Assembly (NCBI RefSeq): GCF_007827955.1
Contig: NZ_VITR01000023.1
Span: forward strand, 1-55,505
Reading direction: 5' to 3'
DNA length: 55,505 nt
From: Nitrospirillum pindoramense
GTDB taxonomy: Bacteria; Pseudomonadota; Alphaproteobacteria; Azospirillales; Azospirillaceae
The notes under the pieces are model-generated. The model did no database searches, was not told the origin of the DNA, and worked only from the letters and a program-made list of their open reading frames with translations. Below, piece after piece: positions 42,246 to 50,009 of the stretch. The first letter of the stretch is position 1. Each line of letters begins with the position of its first letter. The translations under genes were made by a program, and so were the position numbers.

Positions 42246-43082
42246 TCACAGCCCACCCTCCCCGTCTGTGGATAAAACCCCCGCCTTATCCCCAGGCACC
42301 ACAGCGGCACTGTGGACGGGCTCGGTGGATCGGGCGGCGTGCAGGGCCTCCCGCCCGTGGTGTCGCACCAGGGTCAGGACATAGCCCGCCAATACGCCCC
42401 GGCGCGCGATCCCCCTCAGGTCCGCGATGAAATCGACCGGGCGCGCCAGGCTGCCGGACCGGGCCTGGAGGTCGGCCAGAGCGATGGTCCAGCCGGTGGA
42501 TAACCCGGCATGCCGGCGCAGCAGGCGCCACAGCCAGCGTTCCACCCCGCCGGTCAGCCGCAGATAGGCGCGGTCGATCCGCAGCACCCGGCGGCGGACG
42601 ACAACCGCCGTCCACAGCCATTCCGGTAGCAGAATGATCAAGCCTTCGCCGTCAACGGTCCAGCGCTCGATCCAGTGGAAGCGGTGACCCTCGGCGGTGG
42701 GGACGCCCAGGGTGGTCTCCACCTCGCTGGCCACCAGTCGGTCCAGCGCCTGGGCCAGGGCGGCATATTGCGCCCGGCCCGTGCCGCGCCCGAGGAAGCG
42801 TAAAACCTGAAACGCGGGTGCGCGTAAAAGCGGCGCTGGTTCCAGCCCCTGATCACGCCCCTCGGCCAGTTGCGAAACGGCCCAGATCAACAGGTCGGCA
42901 TCCCAGAGGGTGGCAAGGCCCGGCCCGCCGGCCGGGGTCGACACCCGCAACTGGGCACCCGCCCGCCGGTGCGACAGCGGCCGATGCCGGGGCCGCTTGG
43001 ATAAGGAAAAACAAGGCCAGACCATCAGGTCGATGGCATCGCGCACCGGGGCACCGGCGTGGATGGCGGGAAAGCCGCGCAT
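42246..43082 (-). CDS. repA: RepA-type replication initiator
   Basis: 278 aa. It shows the pattern of the replication initiator protein A family: PGLATLWDADLLIWAVSQLAE, FLGRGTGRAQYAALAQALDRL, RVLRIDRAYLRLTGGVERWLWRLLRRHAG (cited as RAYLRLTGGVERWLWRL). It starts three bases after the stop of the HTH gene. It would bind the iterons at 42179-42238 and start replication of the circular form, which many ICEs need for maintenance during transfer. Confidence 0.88.
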   Translation of the reverse strand: MRGFPAIHAGAPVRDAIDLMVWPCFSLSKRPRHRPLSHRRAGAQLRVSTPAGGPGLATLWDADLLIWAVSQLAEGRDQGLEPAPLLRAPAFQVLRFLGRGTGRAQYAALAQALDRLVASEVETTLGVPTAEGHRFHWIERWTVDGEGLIILLPEWLWTAVVVRRRVLRIDRAYLRLTGGVERWLWRLLRRHAGLSTGWTIALADLQARSGSLARPVDFIADLRGIARRGVLAGYVLTLVRHHGREALHAARSTEPVHSAAVVPGDKAGVLSTDGEGGL

Positions 43083-43085
43083 GGG

Positions 43086-43349
43086 TCATCGCCTTCCCAA
43101 CGACGCGGCCTGACGCGGCGGCCGGACGGTGGTGGGGGTGACGTCGGTGGTGGAGGTCCGCCGGCCCTGGTCGGCCCAGCGCTGCAGATCGTCGACGGCG
43201 TAGATCACGCGTCCACCGATCTTGCGATAGACCGGCCCGGTGCCGAAGGTGCGGTGCTTCTCCAGCGTGCGGCCGGACAGCCCCAGAAGCCGGGCGGCCT
43301 CGGGCGTGCGCAGATAGCGCGGCGGCAGGGAAGGATAAGGATCGAGCAT
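43086..43349 (-). CDS. AlpA/excisionase-like helix-turn-helix protein
   Basis: 87 aa from the ATG at 43349; the longer frame is an artefact. The segment RYLRTPEAARLLGLSGRTLEKHRTFGTGPVYRKIGGRVIYAVDDLQRW (cited as TPEAARLLGLSGRTLEKH) is a MerR-like HTH of the AlpA/Xis kind. It precedes repA by three bases and could control the rep-par operon or act as the directionality factor for excision. No other excisionase candidate is seen. Confidence 0.82.
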   Translation of the reverse strand: MLDPYPSLPPRYLRTPEAARLLGLSGRTLEKHRTFGTGPVYRKIGGRVIYAVDDLQRWADQGRRTSTTDVTPTTVRPPRQAASLGRR

Positions 43350-43634
43350 GGGCGCACCCCGGCATGGCCAGGCGGCCCACCGGGAACGGGGCCGCATCAC
43401 CGGCAAGCATCGGCGGGCCGCCACCCCCTTGGGGATGGACGAAGATCGGGGGGTGCGGAAAACGTCCACCCCGGCATCGGCGCGGGACGACCTGCCCGTA
43501 AGGGGAAGACGCCGGCCAAGCGCCTCATGCCTTCGGCAGAGGGCCGCATGGACAGCTTGCCGATACACGGGCGGCGCGTATTTGATTACGCGGGACAACG
43601 GTCCCGCCGTTCGGTTCAGCCGAGGAGCGCGAAG

Positions 43635-44324
43635 ATGGCGGAAACCCTGACCGTGAGCCACCGCTGGCTCCGGGACGATGCCATGGCCTTGCTCTTGAGC
43701 GAGGCGTCCTGTGACTTTGGCATGCTCAACCAGACGCCCGATCCGCAGAAAGCCCGCGCGCTGGTGGCGGGCCTCTGCCTCATCCGCATGAGCGACAACT
43801 TCCGTTTCGCATTCGAGAAGGAACTGGACACCTTGCGGCATACCCCCGGCTGGGGGCCGTTCTATTCCTGGATGATCATGACCAAGTTCCAGGTGACGGA
43901 GAATCCGGACGAATACCCATTCTCCCTCACCGACCGGGAATTCGATTACTACGCCACCAAGGAGTTCAGCGGCAAGATCGGCGACGTCCAGGGCATCTAC
44001 AAGCCGCCCAACTTCTATACCGCCTTGGGCCAGGACATCGGCACCTTCTTTATCAGTGTCGGTGTAGGAATGGCGGCCACCGCTCTAATCCCCGAGGCTG
44101 CAGGCGTCGCAGCCTTGAGCAGAACCGTCCTTGGGACAGCCGCCGCAAAAGCGGCAGCCAGCAGCGGACCTACTTTTGGCGTCACCACCACAAGATCGGC
44201 CGTGAGCGGTTTTGCGACTGGGCTGGCATCCCGCTTGTTGCCTGGCAACACCTGGGCTGCGGCGCGTTCTAACCGGCTATGGCCTCGTTATCTCGCGGAG
44301 TACAATCGAAGGCTGTTGCGATGA
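43635..44324 (+). CDS. Unknown protein with a hydrophobic C-terminal region
   Basis: 229 aa from the ATG at 43635, behind GAGGAG; the frame is open upstream to 43059 but that part is only the antisense of other genes. The first about 130 residues are soluble (HRWLRDDAMALLLSEAS, FRFAFEKELDTLRHTPGW). Residues 135-200 are hydrophobic and Ala/Gly-rich (DIGTFFISVGVGMAATALIPEAAGV). No known domain is recognised. Its stop overlaps the next start, so the two gene products probably work together. The region lies between the rep module and the DUF2285 gene, a usual site for cargo. An inverted repeat GCGGGAC-AACG-GTCCCGC (43590-43607) lies upstream and may be an operator. Confidence 0.65.
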   Translation: MAETLTVSHRWLRDDAMALLLSEASCDFGMLNQTPDPQKARALVAGLCLIRMSDNFRFAFEKELDTLRHTPGWGPFYSWMIMTKFQVTENPDEYPFSLTDREFDYYATKEFSGKIGDVQGIYKPPNFYTALGQDIGTFFISVGVGMAATALIPEAAGVAALSRTVLGTAAAKAAASSGPTFGVTTTRSAVSGFATGLASRLLPGNTWAAARSNRLWPRYLAEYNRRLLR

Positions 44325-44602
44325 GCATCTTGGCTTTCCGCAGTTGGGTCGCCCGGTATGGACGCTGGTTGACGGTGGCCGGCTGGTTTCTGGCCTTTTT
44401 TAGTCAAGCCGACAAACGGTATGAGTACACCGTTCTCGGGTTGATCATCGCCTCGATAGGCGCATGGGGCCTGTTATTGCACGCCGACATGCCGGGCAAG
44501 TCCTTTGGTTATCGGCGCCCTTTCCTGAACCTTTTGCTGTGGATGGCCATCGCCTTGACCATATTGTACGTGTGCCTGTTCTATGCAGTTGAGAGGCCAT
44601 AA
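44321..44602 (+). CDS. Small three-helix membrane protein
   Basis: 93 aa, start ATGA overlapping the upstream stop. Three hydrophobic segments are visible: WLTVAGWFLAFFS, YTVLGLIIASIGAWGLLLH and FLNLLLWMAIALTILYVCLFY. No family recognised. The tight coupling to an unknown soluble/hydrophobic protein would fit a toxin-immunity or sensor-type pair, but nothing in the sequence proves this. Confidence 0.65.
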   Translation: MSILAFRSWVARYGRWLTVAGWFLAFFSQADKRYEYTVLGLIIASIGAWGLLLHADMPGKSFGYRRPFLNLLLWMAIALTILYVCLFYAVERP

Positions 44603-44700
44603 CGAAAGCCCCTCCCCACTGGTGGGTAATGGCCACTACATCGAGCTGACCTTGCTCAGCATCTGGCTGTTCTTTGCGGTGCAAGCTGACTGCGGCGCCG

Positions 44701-45469
44701 TCAGCGCCTTAACAGGGCGCGATAGTCGCCATTGACCAAGCGGCGCCCCGTCGCCAGCAATCTCCGCACCTGGGCCCTCATCGGACTGTCGGACCAATCC
44801 GCTGGCACCGCTCCCCACAATGCCGCCGCCACCTCCCGGCCGGATGCCCCGGCGGCGGCCAGGTCCAGCGCCCAGAGCATGAAGGTGGATTCCAGCGTGC
44901 GGCCGGTCGGCTTGAGAGCCGGCACAGGCGGCGCCCGGGTGATGCGCGGGTTCTGGGCATAGCGCCAGAATGCCAGCGTTGAGGCCAATCGCTGGGGATG
45001 CCAGGCGTCAAACAGAGGCTGGGGGGCCAAGGCGGCACGGGCGGCAGGCGGGTCCGGGCCTGGCAGCAGCAGGTGGTGCGCCAACCCCGGGCGGGGCGAG
45101 ACGATCAACTGATAGCCATCGGGGGTCAGCAAGGCAGCCTGGCGACCGCCCCATCGATCCGGGTCAAAGTGGATCAAGCACCCGGCGGCCAGGGGGGCCG
45201 GGGTCAACCGCACCAGACGAACCAGAACGTCGGCGCGCCAGAACACGAACGCTTCCCGGGCTGTCAGGGCGGGGTCGGCCAGGACATCGCAGCCCCCAGC
45301 GGGCGCCACGGTCAAACGGGATCACGGTTGCGGGTTCCGCCTTTTCAGCCTGGTGGTCCGCCTGGTAGGCGGCCGAACGGCGCAGGAATTCCCAGGCGAG
45401 CCCGTCATCGTCCAGGCCCTCGATATAGCGGTAGTCGGCGTCGAGGCGTTCTCGCTTAAACGGGCGCAT
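44701..45469 (-). pseudogene. DUF6499-DUF2285 regulator, probably split by a frameshift
   Basis: The part starting at ATG 45469 has DADYRYIEGLDDDGLAWEFLRRSAAYQADH (DUF6499 pattern, cited as DDGLAWEFLRRSAAYQ) and reads to ARWGLRC. The family continuation, LADPALTAREAFVFWRADVLVRL, lies in the neighbouring frame, which runs to 44701 and ends with the DUF2285 domain (LRAQVRRLLATGRRLVNGDYRALL type). One extra base near 45281-45286 explains the break. Alternatively the two frames are separate overlapping genes (45164-45469 and 44701-45315). Relatives are DNA-binding regulators typical of these elements. Confidence 0.65.
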
Positions 45470-45673
45470 AGCCCTCTCCGTGCATCGTTAGCGCGGATCA
45501 GTGGAGGCACCTTCCCCAACAAACAATGCCCAGCGCGAAGCGTCGTGTCTAGATCAACGGGTGTAGGTCCCACGGGCCGAATTGGGACGCGATTGGGACG
45601 CGTTTGACCTGAAGAGGCTCCCCCTGCCCCCAAAGGCGTAGAGCCGTGGATCCGTAAAAACGGCTCCACGGAT

Positions 45674-46024
45674 TTACTCCACCCGGCGGTCCCGCCCACT
45701 TTTATGCAGTTGCTCACGCCCATGCTCGGCCATCCAGCGTGCCCGAGCCAGATGGCTGTCGTAAGCGCGCAAGGCTTTGGCCCGGTCCCCTTGCGAATTG
45801 ATTTGCAAGACTTCCCGGATGATGTCGTCGATGGCCCTGCCATCCCGTACCGCGTCCAGCAGCATCAGGTAGGTCGCAAAATGCTTACGGTCGTAGTCGG
45901 TGATCGTGGTGTCGCTCGGCGCCAGATCGGCCACCGGCCCTGGATTCACGGGGGATCGGGTCACGGATTGGGGCCCCTTGCTGATGGGACAGGTGGTCCT
46001 GCTTCTCCGCTGGGAGTATGCCAT
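45674..46024 (-). CDS. Small DNA-binding-domain protein of the DUF2285 neighbourhood
   Basis: 116 aa. After a Pro/Ser-rich start it has TDYDRKHFATYLMLLDAVRDGRAIDDIIREVLQI and RAYDSHLARARWMAEHGREQL, a pattern met next to DUF2285 genes in these elements and annotated as a DNA-binding domain. Probably a regulator of element genes. The 204-base gap to the DUF6499 gene (45470-45673) shows no gene. Confidence 0.7.
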   Translation of the reverse strand: MAYSQRRSRTTCPISKGPQSVTRSPVNPGPVADLAPSDTTITDYDRKHFATYLMLLDAVRDGRAIDDIIREVLQINSQGDRAKALRAYDSHLARARWMAEHGREQLHKSGRDRRVE

Positions 46025-46134
46025 GGGCGCCCCCGCCCGGCGAAGGCGCGTTCGGGGGACGAACAGGTCAAGACGCCACGTCTGCGTATTATAGTACGTC
46101 GCATTAGAATACGCGATCCTGCTCCATCCTGGGG

Positions 46135-46362
46135 ATGGACATCCGACGGCTCTTTGGGGCGAACCTGCGCCGCCTGCGAGATCGCGCCGGCCTCAGCCAG
46201 GAGGCCGTGGCGGCGCGCATGGGCGTGGACCGGGCCCATGTCAGCCTGATGGAACGTGGCCTGCAGAACGTGACCTTGACCACGCTCTGGGCGGTTTGTG
46301 AGGCCTTGCAGGTTCGGCCTGTCGAATTCTTTGACGAAAGCGTGGGTGACCCCGGGCCCTGA
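46135..46362 (+). CDS. XRE-family helix-turn-helix regulator
   Basis: 75 aa, essentially a single HTH domain: FGANLRRLRDRAGLSQEAVAARMGVDRAHVSLMERG (cited as LRDRAGLSQEAVAARMG), then LTTLWAVCEALQVRPVEFF. A Cro/C1-type repressor, divergent from the 45674-46024 gene and so perhaps its regulator. Upstream bases 46085-46130 are AT-rich and may hold a promoter. Confidence 0.88.
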   Translation: MDIRRLFGANLRRLRDRAGLSQEAVAARMGVDRAHVSLMERGLQNVTLTTLWAVCEALQVRPVEFFDESVGDPGP

Positions 46363-46426
46363 TCCCGCGCCGGCCCCGCCGGCGCGCAAATTTTGCGCCA
46401 GCCCGACGGATCCAAGCCTATGGAAG

Positions 46427-46455
46427 GTAGGGGCCGGCATTACACCGGCCCCTAC
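46427..46455. terminator. Hairpin between convergent genes
   Basis: GTAGGGGCCGG (46427-46437) pairs perfectly with CCGGCCCCTAC (46445-46455). It lies between the XRE gene and the convergent DUF932 gene (ends 46462). No T-run on either side, so an intrinsic or Rho-assisted terminator is only likely. Confidence 0.5.
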
Positions 46456-46461
46456 CCCAAT

Positions 46462-47664
46462 CTACGCGGCCACCCGGTCCATCAAGCGCTTGGCCTTCTG
46501 CTCCAGGTCCAAGCGGGCATCCTGGTGGCCCTTGGCGCGGGCCACAGCGGTGATGCCCTGGATGAAGTCGAACACGCTTTCCGGGGGCTTACCTTCCTCC
46601 CGCAAGACGGTTTCGATGACTCGGGCGGCATCCTGGCGACCCAGGCCAGCGCGGCGGCTGAGGAAGTCCGTGCGCTCCTCATCCTTGGTGGCGACGATGG
46701 TGTCGCGGGCGGCCTTGATGCCGGCAATGAAGCCGGCGGGACTGCTGGCGGCGAAGCGCTCCAGGGCCGGGGCCGCCTGGTGGGCGAAGCGGCCAGCGGC
46801 GTACTTGCTGTGGCGGATGGTGATTTCCTCCAAGCCCTCCACGCCCCAGAGATTGCGGTTCTGGCAGACGCCCCGCAGGAAGAAGGAGGCGATGCCCAGC
46901 GTCTTGCTGCCCACCTCCGAATTCCAGCAATAGAAACCCCGAAAATACAGGTCCGGTGATCCATCGGCCAAACGCCCGGCCTCGATAGGATGGGTGTCGT
47001 CCACCAGGAACAGGAAGACGTCGCGGTCGCTGGCGTACAGCGTGGTGGTCTCGGCGCTGATGTCGACGTGGGGGTTGTGGCTCATGGTGGACCAGTCCAG
47101 CGTCCCCGGTACCTTCCACCGGGTGTCACCCGTGCCGTTGCCGGCAATGGCGCGCACGGCGGCCACCAGTTCATGGTCGTGGATGCGGCCATAATCCGGC
47201 CCCGTCACCGCCCGCAGTTCAAGCCGGCCGTCGTCCGTTTCCAGAGTCTTGACCTGTTCGGCCCGATGATGGGTCAGGCCATATTGCAGGTTGATGCCCG
47301 CCAAAGGGGCCGGCAGTTGTCGCAGATAGCGGGCGGGCGCGCCCACCAGGCCGGCCAGCTGGCCGAAACTCCAGTGCGTCGGCGCCAGGGCCGCCCCTTC
47401 CCCTGGCAGGCGCAGGGCCAGGCTGTCCGGGTCGTCGCGGTGGGCCTCCACCAGGATATGCCGGCTCTCCACCGTCCGGGTGCGGGAGCGGTCGGCCCGG
47501 TCGCGCACCGCGTCATAGAGGTCAGCCAAGCTGAGATAGCGCTCGTCCGCCGGGCGCGAGAACCATTCCGATGAAACGCGGCCAACCCGCCGGCCGCGCG
47601 TCACGTCCACCTTGAAGGGGGCGGCCACCGGAGTGGCGTCGAGGGTTTGGGTCACCAGGCTCAT
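46462..47664 (-). CDS. DUF932 protein
   Basis: 400 aa from the ATG at 47664 behind AAGGAGA; the frame upstream is leader. Family features: YLSLADLYDAVRDRADRS, HWSFGQLAGLVGAPARYLRQLP, YGRIHDHELVAAVRAI, DVFLFLVDDTHPIE, FYCWNSEVGSKTLGIASFFLRGVCQNRNLWG (cited in part) and ITIRHSKYAAGRF. DUF932 proteins occur on plasmids, phages and ICEs; the function is not settled. A long structured leader precedes the gene. Confidence 0.88.
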   Translation of the reverse strand: MSLVTQTLDATPVAAPFKVDVTRGRRVGRVSSEWFSRPADERYLSLADLYDAVRDRADRSRTRTVESRHILVEAHRDDPDSLALRLPGEGAALAPTHWSFGQLAGLVGAPARYLRQLPAPLAGINLQYGLTHHRAEQVKTLETDDGRLELRAVTGPDYGRIHDHELVAAVRAIAGNGTGDTRWKVPGTLDWSTMSHNPHVDISAETTTLYASDRDVFLFLVDDTHPIEAGRLADGSPDLYFRGFYCWNSEVGSKTLGIASFFLRGVCQNRNLWGVEGLEEITIRHSKYAAGRFAHQAAPALERFAASSPAGFIAGIKAARDTIVATKDEERTDFLSRRAGLGRQDAARVIETVLREEGKPPESVFDFIQGITAVARAKGHQDARLDLEQKAKRLMDRVAA

Positions 47665-47935
47665 GATCTGTCTCCTTGCAGGTAAGATGACGAGGGGAAG
47701 CAGCGGCTGCTGCTTCCCGGAGGCGGGTGACCGCGCGGGGTGGGTGGGGGCGAATGCGGCATGGCCCGGCCGGGTTTGCGGGGAACGGGTGGGCCTCGGC
47801 CCACCCAGGGCACCGCGGCCCTGCCGGGCGCCAGGCGGCATTCGCGGGGAGGGAGGGCCCAGGGCCCGCCCTCCCACCAACGGCCCCGCGACCGCCCTGG
47901 CGGTGCGGGGCTGACACGGCATCGAGCCGGAATCC
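47665..47935 (-). promoter_or_regulatory. Structured leader element, copy A (upstream of DUF932)
   Basis: Resembles copy B at 53135-53390 over about 250 bases. Stem 1: 47695-47704 with 47709-47718 (10 bp, 31 bases before the start codon), followed by a shared GGAGGCGGG-GACCGCGCGGGG block. Stem 2: 47851-47858 with 47868-47875. The stems are kept while their sequences differ. No gene is seen in 47665-47986. Confidence 0.6.
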
Positions 47936-47986
47936 CGGCTCTCCGCAAATCCTGAAACCCGGGTTTCCGGCGAAGCGGCTTTACGG

Positions 47987-48023
47987 AAAAGAAAAGGCGC
48001 CCCGCCGGGGTGGACGGGGCGCC
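47987..48023 (-). terminator. Rho-independent terminator of the DUF736 gene
   Basis: On the minus strand GGCGCCCCG and CGGGGCGCC (arms at 48015-48023 and 47996-48004) are followed by TTTTCTTTT (47995-47987), 18 bases after the DUF736 stop. Confidence 0.85.
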
Positions 48024-48040
48024 GCTGGTGGGATCAGGGG

Positions 48041-48358
48041 TCAGTTGCCGTTGCGGCGGGACCAGATGAGGCTGTAGCCCTTGCCGTCGTCCATCTCCAC
48101 CAAGCTGGCGTAGATGGGCTGGGCGAAGCTGGGATCGTCCAGCTTGAGGGAGAGGTAGGGGCGGCCCGTGTCCTGGGCGGTCTTCTTCCAGGCGGCGCCG
48201 ATCTCGGCGGAGCCGGCGTAGACGCGGAAGTCGGGGGCGCTGTCCTTGGCCTTGTCGGCCTCGGCGGTGATGCGGGCCTTGGCGTTGACGGAGAGGGTGC
48301 GGACGGAGCCCGTGTAGTTGCCGTTCTCGTCCTTGGTGAAGGTGCCGATGGTCGCCAT
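48041..48358 (-). CDS. DUF736 protein
   Basis: 105 aa. [17 protein letters not shown] is the standard DUF736 start; [34 protein letters not shown] and [14 protein letters not shown] complete the domain. Very common on alphaproteobacterial ICEs and plasmids; function unknown, presumed cytoplasmic. It has its own terminator and a long inverted repeat upstream, so it is probably a strongly expressed single gene. Confidence 0.93.
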   Translation of the reverse strand: MATIGTFTKDENGNYTGSVRTLSVNAKARITAEADKAKDSAPDFRVYAGSAEIGAAWKKTAQDTGRPYLSLKLDDPSFAQPIYASLVEMDDGKGYSLIWSRRNGN

Positions 48359-48472
48359 GATGTCGTCTCCTGGGATGGTCCGGGGCCGCCCGTCGCGGCC
48401 TCGATGGTGATCCGACCGGCCGAGGGGGAAGCGCCCGCACCGCCCTGGCGGCCGCAGCGACAGCGAAGGACG

Positions 48473-48546
48473 GCTGGCGGGGCGTTTTATTGGTGCGCGA
48501 GGAGGCGCCGCCCAGCGGCGCTGGGGAATAAAACGCCCTGCCGGCC
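48473..48546. repeat. Long imperfect inverted repeat upstream of DUF736
   Basis: GGCTGGCGGGGCGTTTTATT begins at about 48471 and is mirrored by AATAAAACGCCCTGCCGGCC, ending at about 48546, with two non-identical positions in 20. A smaller hairpin GCGCCG/CGGCGC lies in the loop. It may be a regulatory or terminator structure, or a small mobile-element end. Confidence 0.55.
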
Positions 48547-48739
48547 GTTGCGGGACGGAGCTTCCCTTTCGGCCAGGGTCACCTGACGAGAGGCCGTGAC
48601 GGACGCCCTGGCACCGGTGTTCCCGGAGACGCTGGCGGCCTCCGACGCCTTTGCCAAGGTGCCGTGATGGCACTGCGGCCCCTTCCCTACCCTCGGCGGC
48701 CAAGTCCCTTGCCGCTGGCAGGGACAAGGCCTAAATTGA

Positions 48740-48753
48740 TGTCCACGAGGACA
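48740..48753 (+). promoter_or_regulatory. Palindrome before toxin-antitoxin pair 2
   Basis: TGTCC-ACGA-GGACA lies directly upstream of the antitoxin ATG (48760) and includes its ribosome site GAGG. Bound protein here would block translation start or transcription; self-regulation by the antitoxin is plausible. Confidence 0.4.
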
Positions 48754-48759
48754 CGAATT

Positions 48760-49320
48760 ATGCCGCTGCCCAGTTACAGCCCCCAAGAGACCGCCGCCAT
48801 CACCGGCGCGCCGCTGGCCGCCATCCAGCGGGCGATCACCCGCCAGGCCATCCCCGCCCGCGCCCTGGGCAAGACCGGCCGGCGGCAGCTCAATGAGACG
48901 GCGCTGCTGGCCTTCGCCCTGCTGGAAGCCCTGCCGGCGGAGGTCCGCCTCTCCCCAGCGACGGTCTACAACCTGTTGCGGGAAGACCCGCAGCGGCGCG
49001 ACGTGGTGCTGGGCGAGGTCGTCCGCATCGATACCGCCAAGGCCTTGGAGGGCACACGCCGACGCCTGGCGCTGTATGACCGGGCGACGGATGTCATCGT
49101 CAAGGACCCCGCCATCCTGGGCGGGGCCCCGGTGATCAAGGGGACCCGCATCACCGCCCAGTCCATCCTGGGCCGGCTGGAGGCCGGGGACGATGTCGAC
49201 GGCATCCTGGAAGACTATCCGGCCCTGGACCGGGACACCCTGGAGGTGGCGGCCCTGTACGCCAAGGCCAACCCCTTGCGGGGCCGACCGAGCGGCAAGC
49301 TGTGGCCCCGCGCTTCCTGA
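48760..49320 (+). CDS. DUF433-domain antitoxin (pair 2)
   Basis: 186 aa from the ATG at 48760; the frame extends upstream to 48664 but the family-like start is YSPQETAAITGAPLAAIQRAI. A DNA-binding N-terminal half is followed by a DUF433 domain with DPAILGGAPVIKGTRITAQSILGRLEAGD (cited as GGAPVIKGTRITAQSIL) and EDYPALDRDTLEVAALYAKANP. The toxin gene starts inside its last 19 bases. Same architecture as the antitoxin at 36800-37426 but clearly diverged in sequence. Confidence 0.85.
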   Translation: MPLPSYSPQETAAITGAPLAAIQRAITRQAIPARALGKTGRRQLNETALLAFALLEALPAEVRLSPATVYNLLREDPQRRDVVLGEVVRIDTAKALEGTRRRLALYDRATDVIVKDPAILGGAPVIKGTRITAQSILGRLEAGDDVDGILEDYPALDRDTLEVAALYAKANPLRGRPSGKLWPRAS

Positions 49321-49685
49321 TCGATGAGAACCTGTCGCCTCAGGTCGCCCGCCATCTGCGGGACACCCTGGGATATGACGCCGTACATGTGAACGAGGTG
49401 GGCTTGAGCGGCCAGCCGGACGACACGGTGCTGACCTGGGCCCTGGAGCGCCAGCACATCGTGGTTACCAGCAACGCCGACGACTTCCGCCGCCTGGGCC
49501 GGGCCAGCCCTGGCCATCCGGGGCTGGCCATACTGCTGGACGCCGTGGGCCGCCAGCAGCAGGTGGCGCTGACTGTCATTCTCGCGGAAGCGGTGGAGGC
49601 CCGCCTTCAGGCCGGGGAACCCGCCGCCGGGCAGTTGTTCGAGGTGGACCGGGCCGGAGCGGTCAGGGTGTTTCCTCTGCCCTGA
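49302..49685 (+). CDS. DUF5615 PIN-like toxin (pair 2)
   Basis: 127 aa from a GTG at 49302. It begins RFLIDENLSPQVARHLRD with the first acidic pair and continues AVHVNEVGLSGQPDDTVLTWA and HIVVTSNADDFRRLG, the DUF5615 pattern (PIN-like, Mut7-C type) paired with DUF433 antitoxins. Expected to be an Mg-dependent ribonuclease. The two pairs in this element thus use related antitoxins but different toxin families. Confidence 0.87.
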   Translation: MAPRFLIDENLSPQVARHLRDTLGYDAVHVNEVGLSGQPDDTVLTWALERQHIVVTSNADDFRRLGRASPGHPGLAILLDAVGRQQQVALTVILAEAVEARLQAGEPAAGQLFEVDRAGAVRVFPLP

Positions 49686-49926
49686 CCGGCAACAGATCGG
49701 ACGCCAGTTGCACGCCCTCGCCCAAGCCGTGGCCAGCAGGGATGAAGATGATGCCGGCTTGGGTCAACGTCCGCTCCAAGGCTTCAACCGTGGCGGCATG
49801 ACTGGTCACCTCGTTGCGTTCCAGCCGGGCCACGGCTTTGACGGATAGCAGCGCCTTGTCAGCCAGCATCTGTTGCGACCAGCCGAGAAGTGCGCGGGCG
49901 GCCCGGATTTGACGGAGCGAGATCAT
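49663..49926 (-). CDS. XRE-family regulator
   Basis: 87 aa from the ATG at 49926. Contains the HTH IRAARALLGWSQQMLADKALLSVKAVARLERN (cited as ALLGWSQQMLADKALLS) and AGIIFIPAG, a compact form common in Rhizobiales-type genomes. It is divergent from the unknown gene at 50010, with a 27-bp palindrome between them, and overlaps the end of the convergent toxin gene by 23 bases. Confidence 0.85.
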   Translation of the reverse strand: MISLRQIRAARALLGWSQQMLADKALLSVKAVARLERNEVTSHAATVEALERTLTQAGIIFIPAGHGLGEGVQLASDLLPVRAEETP

Positions 49927-49961
49927 GGCTCCGATCAAAGCAAAGCCAGTGACGGCCCGGG

Positions 49962-49988
49962 CAATAAGGGCTATTTTAGCCCTTATTG
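49962..49988. promoter_or_regulatory. Perfect 12-bp palindrome, probable operator
   Basis: CAATAAGGGCTA (49962-49973) and TAGCCCTTATTG (49977-49988) are exact inverse complements around TTT. It is AT-richer than its surroundings and lies midway between the divergent XRE gene (start 49926) and the gene at 50010. Most likely the XRE regulator's own operator. Confidence 0.7.
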
Positions 49989-50009
49989 CTGAGCAAAGGG
50001 GCGCGGACC

